DNA from: PALSA-607 sp963737705
GTDB taxonomy: Bacteria; Actinomycetota; Actinomycetes; Acidothermales; Acidothermaceae
Length of the DNA: 64,000 bases
Assembly (NCBI GenBank): GCA_963737705.1
Contig: CAVTTP010000005.1
Location: forward strand, 186,001 to 250,000
Reading direction: 5' to 3'
Of this stretch, positions 58,609 to 64,000 are shown in pieces. The notes beneath the pieces were generated by a model. That model was not told the DNA's origin. It searched no databases and saw only the letters and a list, made by a program, of their open reading frames with translations. Numbering within the stretch: the stretch's first letter is position 1; every line of letters begins with the position of its first letter. A program made the position numbers and the translations under genes.

Positions 58609-59952
58609 TCATTCAGACCCGGCGGCGACGTCCTGCTCCAGACGATTGAGGTCGACGGTCCGGCCGGACGCGTCGGTGACCACGGCGTTCTCCAGGACGT
58701 AAGCGAGCGCCTTGCCGCGCAATACGTCGGCGACAGCGAGCGGAACGGTGCCGGTGCGCACCAGCTGCTGGGCGTAGTCGTCGGGACTCACTCCGGCCCG
58801 GGTGGCGCGGCGGACGATGTATTCGGTCAGCTCAGCCTCTTCGATCCCGAGCTCTTCCTTCACGACCACCGCGTCAAGTACGAACTGGGCGCGCAGGTCG
58901 CGCTCGACGTCGACCTTGGTGTGGGCCTCGTGAGCCTCCAGCGACTCGTTCTGCGACGCGAGGTAGGCATCGAGGTCGAGTCCGTTCGCGGCCAGTTGCT
59001 GCTCGAGCGAGTCGCGGCGGTTGCGGATCTCGTCCTCGACGGTTCGCTCCGGCAGTGGAATCTCGACCTTGCCCAACAGCGCCTCGAGAACGTTGTCGCG
59101 AGCTTGCATGCCCTGCTCGAGTCTCTTCACGCGCTCGAGCCGCGACCGCAGGTCGCCGCGCAGTTCGGCGAGCGTGTCGAACTCGCTAGCTTCCTGGGCG
59201 AAGGTGTCGTCGAGGGTCGGCAACTGCTTGGTACGCACGCTGCGCACCGTGACAGACGCCCGGCCCTTGGCAGCCGCGAGCGGACCGCCGAGCGCGGTGT
59301 CGAACTCGGCTGACTCCCCCGCCGACAGACCGAGCAATGCCGAGTCGAGGCCTTCGACCAGCCCTTCGCTGCCGACCTCGTACGACAAGCCGGTGGCGGT
59401 GCCGTCCTCGATCGGCTCACCGTCGGCACTCAGGCTGAGATCGATGCTGACGAAGTCGCCCGCTTCGACCGGTCGCTCGACGGACGTCAGAGTTCCGAAG
59501 CGGTCAGCGAGCGACTTCACCTGCTCATCGACGTCGGCCTCGGTGACCTCGGCGTCGTCAACGGTGACCGGCATGTTCGTAAGCTCAGGCAGCTCAATAG
59601 CGGGTCGGACGTCGACCTCCGCCGTAAACGTCAGCTGCTCGCCGTCCGCGAAGCTGGTGACTTCGATCTCGGGCTGGCTGAGCACACGGACATCGGCCGC
59701 CTCGACGGCTTGTCCGTAGAACTGTGGGATCGCGTCGTTGACCGCCTCGTCGAGCACGACGTCGCGACCAATCCGCTGGTCGACGATGCGGGCCGGCACC
59801 TTGCCGGGACGAAAACCCGGGATCCGGATCTGCCCGGCGACCTTGCGGTAAGCAGCGTCGACGCTCGGCGTCAGCTCCTCGAAAGGCACCTCGACGGTGA
59901 GCTTGACCCTGGTCGGACTCAGGGTCTCGACTTCGCTCTTCACGGACAGCAA
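58609..59952 (-). CDS. tig: Trigger factor
   Basis: A 447-residue ribosome-bound chaperone. N-terminal ribosome-binding domain with IPGFRPGKVPARIVDQRIGRDVV (the GFRxGKxP signature), central FKBP-type PPIase (GDFVSIDLSLSADGEPIEDG ... YEVGSEGLVEGLDSALLGLSAGES), and a long helical C-terminal arm. It is followed by clpP1, clpP2 and clpX, the standard folding and proteolysis cluster. Confidence 0.95.
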   Translation of the reverse strand: MLSVKSEVETLSPTRVKLTVEVPFEELTPSVDAAYRKVAGQIRIPGFRPGKVPARIVDQRIGRDVVLDEAVNDAIPQFYGQAVEAADVRVLSQPEIEVTSFADGEQLTFTAEVDVRPAIELPELTNMPVTVDDAEVTEADVDEQVKSLADRFGTLTSVERPVEAGDFVSIDLSLSADGEPIEDGTATGLSYEVGSEGLVEGLDSALLGLSAGESAEFDTALGGPLAAAKGRASVTVRSVRTKQLPTLDDTFAQEASEFDTLAELRGDLRSRLERVKRLEQGMQARDNVLEALLGKVEIPLPERTVEDEIRNRRDSLEQQLAANGLDLDAYLASQNESLEAHEAHTKVDVERDLRAQFVLDAVVVKEELGIEEAELTEYIVRRATRAGVSPDDYAQQLVRTGTVPLAVADVLRGKALAYVLENAVVTDASGRTVDLNRLEQDVAAGSE

Positions 59953-60035
59953 CTCCCTGGGCAGTAACGGTCGGCAGTAACGATCGGAAAAAGATGGGCG
60001 GACGACGAGGCTACCGAAGGATGATGCGGAACCAG

Positions 60036-60108
60036 TCGGGGCGGGGAGATTCGAACTCCCGATCTCCTGCTCCCAAAGCAGGCGCGCTAGCCACTACGCT
60101 ACGCCCCG
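60036..60108 (-). tRNA. tRNA-Pro (anticodon TGG)
   Basis: The minus strand begins CGGGGCGTAGCGTAGTGG. The acceptor CGGGGCG pairs with CGCCCCG, the anticodon arm is CCTGC-TTTGGGA-GCAGG with anticodon TGG, and the T loop is GTTCGAATC. The discriminator is A and CCA is not encoded. Confidence 0.97.
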
Positions 60109-60149
60109 GGGCGTGCCAGGTAGTCTAGGCGGCTGCGGACGATCGACTC

Positions 60150-60223
60150 GCGGGTGTAGCTCAATGGCAGAGCCCCAGCCTTCCAAGCTGGCCATGCCGG
60201 TTCGATCCCGGTCACCCGCTCCA
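60150..60223 (+). tRNA. tRNA-Gly (anticodon TCC)
   Basis: The plus strand begins GCGGGTGTAGCTCAATGG. The acceptor GCGGGTG pairs with CACCCGC, the anticodon arm is CCAGC-CTTCCAA-GCTGG with anticodon TCC, and the T arm is CCGGTTCGATCCCGG. CCA is encoded at 60221-60223. It lies head to head with tRNA-Pro, 41 bases away. Confidence 0.97.
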
Positions 60224-60265
60224 CCGAGAAATCCTAGGTGGGCGTCAAAATCCACGTCAAAACCA

Positions 60266-60296
60266 CGAAGGCCGGGGCGAACAGCCCCGGCCTTCG
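60266..60296. terminator. Bidirectional terminator between tRNA-Gly and the phosphodiesterase gene
   Basis: CGAAGGCCGGGGC (60266-60278) pairs perfectly with GCCCCGGCCTTCG (60284-60296), loop GAACA. On the minus strand it is followed by TGGTTTTG, supporting termination of the leftward phosphodiesterase transcript; on the plus strand it would end the tRNA-Gly transcript. Confidence 0.75.
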
Positions 60297-60322
60297 CTGG
60301 TGTGCTTTCCCTGGTGTGTACG

Positions 60323-62125
60323 TCAGCGGTGCGAGTGAGAGCGGGCGAGGCCAGGGAGGACCTTTGTGCCTTCACTCCTCACGGCGGTGAGCGCGGCCGG
60401 GTTGAGTCCCAAGACAGAAAGGATCGTCGGCGCGACCTGGGTGGTCTCGACGGCGGCCGAGCTGACCTGGGCCCGGATGTTCGGACCGTTGACGACCATC
60501 AAGACATGTTGGTCGCCGACGTTCATACCGCCATGCTCGGCAAGCTTGCTCGGGCCTGAGTAGACGACGCCTTCCTGCACCTTGCCGAACACGTCGGGGT
60601 AGTGACCGTTGTTGACCGGGACGCCGAAGAAGTGGGCAGCGCCTGCCCCGGCCCAGATCTGCGCGAGGCCGGAGTGCTGGACGGTCACCGGGTTGTGGTC
60701 GACGTCGAGTCCTTGAGCGGTGTGGTTCCACAAGTAGGTCTTGACGAAGTTGTCGGCGACTTGCGAGTTGTCCGACAGGTAGGACTGCCATACGTCGTCG
60801 TCGGTGCCGGCGACGATGAGCTTGGTGTTGCCGGGATGGGTCTGCGCCCACGCGGCATTGATCGCGCTGATGATCGGTCCGTCTTGAATGGTGACGAGTT
60901 CGTTCGGGTTCTGCGGCGATTGACCGTGCTTGGCAGTGACGATGATCGTCGTCGAGGCCGACAGTCCGTCCTTGTGAATCTCTGCGACCATGCGGGCGAG
61001 CTGGGCGTTGGTGTAATCAAGAGCGCTCGACAGGACCGGACCGGGGACGAGCTTGCCGTTGACGAACTGGTAGCCACCTGCCTGCGGGGCGCTGGTGGTG
61101 TAGTTGCCGTTCTTGTCAGGACCAATCAACGTCGTCGGGGTCGACGGGATCTTCTCTGCGACCGAAACAGTCTGGAAGTTCATGCCGAAGATCGCGGGCG
61201 TGCCGACCTTGGTCTTGCCCGAGTGATCGAGACCGTCGATCTCGTTCAGGATGGCCTGGACCTTGTAGCCGTCGTATTGCTTGGTAGCTGCATCGATGTG
61301 GGCCCAGTCGTTGTCCTGCGGGTAAGGGACGCCGTTCGGCTCGACCGCCTGCGAGTCGATTTCCGGCCCGAAGTAGTCGTCGATGCTCTGCCCGTTCGAT
61401 CCAGGGCCGTTGAACGACATGTAGACGGCGTGCTTGTCAGACCAGGCGGTGCGAAGGCCAGCATTGTGGATGACCTGGAAGATCGTGTTATCGCCGAGGT
61501 AGTCCCAAGGCATGATGTTTTTGCAGGTCGCCGGGTCGACGGGGAAGGTCGCGGTGTTGAACGACGAGGCGTCGTTCTTCAGGTTCATAATCGCGGCCGG
61601 GTTGGTGTCGACACCGTTCGCGAAGATCGATCCGTTCTCGTCGAAAGACGGGAAGGTGCCGTTAGCCGGGTTGATGAAGTCGTTGACGCTCGCCAACTTG
61701 TCGTCGGGCGAGTCGTAGATAACGTCGCCGCCAGTAGCCGGCTGGCCAGGAGTGCATGCAGCGCCAGGCTCATCCGTCGTGTGGCTGTATTCCACGTCGT
61801 AATAGATGCCAGTCGTCTTCGGGTTGCCGCCCGTCATCAACGCGGTGCCGCCAGGGTCGGAATCCGACGGGTTTGACGTTTTCGCGTTCGTGTACTCGCT
61901 GCCGGTGCGAGTGAGCTTGGCCAGCGTCGAACTCGGGTGGTGGGCGATGTACCAGTCAAGGTCACTCTGGTGCATGCCATCGACAGAGATCAGCAGGACG
62001 TGTTTGCCCGCGTGCGGGCTGCTCCTCAGTGGAGAAGCATTTGCCGGCAGGTTCGAGAACGCACACATCGCTACGGCGCCGACCGCGGTTAATCCGATGG
62101 CGGTAGGGCGGCGGTATTTCGACAT
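60323..62125 (-). CDS. Secreted phosphodiesterase (alkaline phosphatase superfamily)
   Basis: A 600-residue protein with a signal peptide (AIGLTAVGAVAMCAFSNLPANASP). It has the nucleotide-pyrophosphatase/phosphodiesterase layout: VLLISVDGMHQSDLDWYI (metal Asp), the Thr-nucleophile region DPGGTALMTGGNPKTTGIYYD, SDKHAVYMSF, TIIVTAKHGQSPQNP (metal His), and AEHGGMNVGDQHVLMVVNGP (second His pair). It probably hydrolyses phosphodiester or nucleotide bonds outside the cell. The substrate is unknown. It is a monocistronic gene next to the tRNA pair. Confidence 0.82.
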   Translation of the reverse strand: MSKYRRPTAIGLTAVGAVAMCAFSNLPANASPLRSSPHAGKHVLLISVDGMHQSDLDWYIAHHPSSTLAKLTRTGSEYTNAKTSNPSDSDPGGTALMTGGNPKTTGIYYDVEYSHTTDEPGAACTPGQPATGGDVIYDSPDDKLASVNDFINPANGTFPSFDENGSIFANGVDTNPAAIMNLKNDASSFNTATFPVDPATCKNIMPWDYLGDNTIFQVIHNAGLRTAWSDKHAVYMSFNGPGSNGQSIDDYFGPEIDSQAVEPNGVPYPQDNDWAHIDAATKQYDGYKVQAILNEIDGLDHSGKTKVGTPAIFGMNFQTVSVAEKIPSTPTTLIGPDKNGNYTTSAPQAGGYQFVNGKLVPGPVLSSALDYTNAQLARMVAEIHKDGLSASTTIIVTAKHGQSPQNPNELVTIQDGPIISAINAAWAQTHPGNTKLIVAGTDDDVWQSYLSDNSQVADNFVKTYLWNHTAQGLDVDHNPVTVQHSGLAQIWAGAGAAHFFGVPVNNGHYPDVFGKVQEGVVYSGPSKLAEHGGMNVGDQHVLMVVNGPNIRAQVSSAAVETTQVAPTILSVLGLNPAALTAVRSEGTKVLPGLARSHSHR

Positions 62126-62455
62126 GGTGCAACTCCCTCAGTCGAGTAATCGTGAGTGGGTACAAGGTCAGCAGTGACTCTGCCCTCCTAGCTCGGCTGG
62201 GAGGGAAAGCTCAGGTGGCTAGAACGCGACAATCGCGCAAAGCGCGTCCCTAGCCCGGCCTACGGCGGGTAAAGCGGGGGCGACGTACCCATGCCTGTCC
62301 GATACCGGCGATTGGCTTACCTACATAGGCCGAACGGGTACTCAATCGCCAAGTCTGGGCAAACGGCGAACACAGGAGACGTCAAAGCCTCACCCTAGGC
62401 CTGGGAGTTGCACTGCGCTCGCATGGTCCGAGGGGGATTTTCGGTGGGAAAGCAA
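62126..62455 (+). promoter_or_regulatory. Structured divergent leader region upstream of the repeat protein
   Basis: This 330-bp gap holds no gene. On the plus strand it folds repeatedly: CCCTCCTAGC with GCTGGGAGGG (about 62183-62205), GCGC-AAA-GCGC, and GGCTAG with CTAGCC flanking that hairpin. Nearer the gene, GGGCAAACGGCGAACACAGG is followed by AGACGTCAAAGCCTCACCC. This resembles the conserved GGGCAAACC ... GGGACGCAAAGCC parts of the c-di-GMP-I (GEMM) riboswitch, but the stem between them is not formed. It may be a degenerate or different RNA regulator, or chance similarity. Promoters for both flanking genes must also lie here. Confidence 0.3.
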
Positions 62456-64000
62456 ATGTCGGATCGGCTGTTTCCGCGCGTCTCGGTTCGTGGGGTCGCG
62501 GGCACCGCGGCAGCCGTGCTGGCACTTGGGGCACTGACCATGACGTCCGCGTCTGTGTCACGCAACGCGAGCGCGGACAGCGCCCCGGTCGGTGGCTTGC
62601 CCGCGACGGTCACTGCCGACGCATTGCCGACCGTGCAGATCGACGGAGTCGCCTGGGCCCAGGTCACAGTCGGGAACACCGTTTACGTTACTGGCAGCTT
62701 CAGCCAGGCCCGGCCAGCAGGTGTCGCGCTCGGTGGTGCCGGCTCGGTGGCGCGAAGCAACTTGCTCGCCTACGACATCACCACCGGGAACCTGATCACC
62801 TCGTTCGATCACAGCCTCAACGGTCAAGGTCTCGCGATCACCGCATCGCCGGACGGCTCGACGGTTTACGTCGTCGGTGACTTCACCTCGGTTGACGGGC
62901 TGACCCACAACCACATCGCGGCCTTCTCGACTGCAACTGGCCAGCTGATTTCCACGTTCGATGGGAATCTGAACGGCAGCACCAAGGCGGTCACCGCGAA
63001 CAATTCCACGGTCTACGTGGGGGGCTCGTTCAGTACCGCCGACGGCGTCGCGCACCAGCACTTGGCAGCGTTTTCGGCTGCCGGCACGTTGCTCTCATGG
63101 AATCCCTCGACCAGCGCATTGGTGACCCCGACAAACCCGACGGCGACCGCGATCGTGAGCGCCATGGTGCTTGCGCCGGACGGCTCGCGAGTGATCGTGG
63201 CAGGCAAGTTCGACCACTTGGGCGCGGACGCCCGCACGGGCCTCGGCGCAGTTGACGCATTGACGGGCGCCGACGAGCCGTTTGCCGCCAGCAACCCGAT
63301 TGCCGACTTCGGTGCGACATCGAACCTCACCAGCCTTACCGCCGACGCGACCCAGGTGTACGGCGGCGGGTACTACTACACCCACGGCGGCAACTTCGAG
63401 GGCCGGTTCGCGATGAACCCCGACACCGGCGCCATCATCTGGATGAACACCTGCCACGGCGACACCTACGCGACGTTCCCGATGGGCCAGGTGCTGTACA
63501 GCGCCAGCCACGAACACGAGTGCAGCGACATCGGCGCCTTCTCCCAGACCACACCGGGCCCGATCCAGGCGTTGCACCACTTCGGTGCGGCCGAGACGAC
63601 TTACCCGACAGGTTCGCTGCACCCGGCCATCTTCACCGTCGGCGGTGGACCCACGTACTACAACTTTGGTGGCGAGCCCTCAGGCACCCAGCTTGACTGG
63701 TACCCGACGTTCACCGAAGGCACCTACACAGGCCAGAGCCAAGCGGCTTGGTCGATCTCCGGTAACTCCAGTTACGTCTCGTACGGCGGTGAGTTCCCGA
63801 CCGTCAACGGGACCGCCCAGCAAGGCCTCGTCCGGTTCGCGATCAGCTCGATCGCGCCGAACAAGGTCGGACCGGCCGTCACGGCTGCCGCGCTGGCGCC
63901 TACCGTCGTCTCCCAGTCAGCTGGCACTGCCCGCATCGCGTGGCAAGCAGCGTCTGATCAGGACAACAGCACGCTCACCTACGCGGTCACCCGTGACAGC
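62456..64000 (+). CDS. Large secreted repeat protein, delta-60-type repeats and start of Fn3 (3' end outside window)
   Basis: The frame is open from the ATG at 62456 to the window end (515 codons). A GGTGGGAA purine stretch lies about 8 bases before the start. The signal or anchor segment VAGTAAAVLALGALTMTSASVS is followed by repeats of 50-70 residues, each with a VYVxGxF core: VYVTGSFSQA, VYVVGDFTSVDG, VYVGGSFSTADG, VIVAGKFDHLG, then the related YGGEFPTVNG. These resemble delta-60 (DUF5122) propeller blades. The last residues (GTARIAWQAASDQDNSTLTYAV) look like the start of an Fn3 domain. Such proteins are large surface or matrix proteins of actinobacteria. Confidence 0.8.
   Translation, partial: MSDRLFPRVSVRGVAGTAAAVLALGALTMTSASVSRNASADSAPVGGLPATVTADALPTVQIDGVAWAQVTVGNTVYVTGSFSQARPAGVALGGAGSVARSNLLAYDITTGNLITSFDHSLNGQGLAITASPDGSTVYVVGDFTSVDGLTHNHIAAFSTATGQLISTFDGNLNGSTKAVTANNSTVYVGGSFSTADGVAHQHLAAFSAAGTLLSWNPSTSALVTPTNPTATAIVSAMVLAPDGSRVIVAGKFDHLGADARTGLGAVDALTGADEPFAASNPIADFGATSNLTSLTADATQVYGGGYYYTHGGNFEGRFAMNPDTGAIIWMNTCHGDTYATFPMGQVLYSASHEHECSDIGAFSQTTPGPIQALHHFGAAETTYPTGSLHPAIFTVGGGPTYYNFGGEPSGTQLDWYPTFTEGTYTGQSQAAWSISGNSSYVSYGGEFPTVNGTAQQGLVRFAISSIAPNKVGPAVTAAALAPTVVSQSAGTARIAWQAASDQDNSTLTYAVTRDS

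Noticed and set aside
62340..62430. A true c-di-GMP-I riboswitch upstream of the repeat protein
   Set aside because: The two conserved patches are similar, but the stem and GNRA-like loop that should join them cannot be formed, so I list it only as a structured leader with low confidence.

Overview
The window is from the chromosome of a high-GC Gram-positive bacterium (Actinomycetota). The evidence is the GC-rich third-codon bias, frequent GTG starts, a probable 6C small RNA, an F420-type luciferase-like oxidoreductase, and the conserved actinobacterial block comEC-comEA-degV-leuS ... gpgP-rsfS-LCP-nadD-proA-proB-obgE-rpmA-rplU-rne-(DUF2344)-(radical SAM)-rodA-mrdA-mreD-mreC-mreB-ndk ... folC-valS ... 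clpX-clpP2-clpP1-tig, nearly all on the minus strand. A complete mreBCD/mrdA/rodA set implies lateral-wall (rod) or spore-wall synthesis, which sets it apart from mycobacteria and corynebacteria. I cannot name the genus.

Region 1 (1 to about 6.0 kb) is the right end of an integrated mobile element. It holds a partial small-terminase-like gene, small unknown genes, a hairpin-rich convergent intergenic region, a 238-residue serine recombinase in a tightly coupled three-gene cassette behind a 30-bp AT-rich palindrome, and a 485-residue large serine integrase at the very edge. The element sits inside comEC: the competence-channel gene is cut in its VSGAN motif, leaving only the N-terminal part in this window.

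Region 2 (6.0-13.3 kb) is late-competence and translation: the comEC fragment, a secreted beta-helix gene wedged between comEC and comEA, comEA, degV and leuS. leuS is preceded by a probable leaderless leader peptide with four consecutive Leu codons and a strong intrinsic terminator, which looks like an attenuator. A candidate 6C RNA follows at 13.06-13.19 kb.

Region 3 (13.3-22.4 kb) is accessory: methyltransferase, cytoplasmic beta-helix protein, LLM oxidoreductase, YciI-like protein, a secreted alkaline-phosphatase-superfamily protein, a kinase-less sensor-like membrane protein, a SnoaL-like protein, peptide deformylase, and a membrane-anchored protein that has a paralogue at 52.7 kb.

Region 4 (22.4-38.2 kb) is a long housekeeping run: tRNA-Ala, gpgP-like phosphatase, rsfS, a degenerate LCP protein, nadD, proA, proB, obgE, L27, L21, RNase E/G and two radical-SAM-associated proteins, plus an inserted beta-propeller lipoprotein on the opposite strand.

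Region 5 (38.2-62 kb) is the shape operon, ndk, a drug-type ABC exporter, folC, valS, an inserted pair (proline-rich membrane protein and tryptophanase-like lyase), the Clp/trigger-factor proteolysis and folding cluster with a ClgR-like box, tRNA-Pro, tRNA-Gly, and a secreted phosphodiesterase. Three gene 3' ends (mreD, the 48.0-kb membrane gene, clpX) carry short tandem duplications that include the stop codon.

Region 6 (62.1-64 kb) is a 330-bp structured leader and the start of a large secreted repeat protein that runs off the window.
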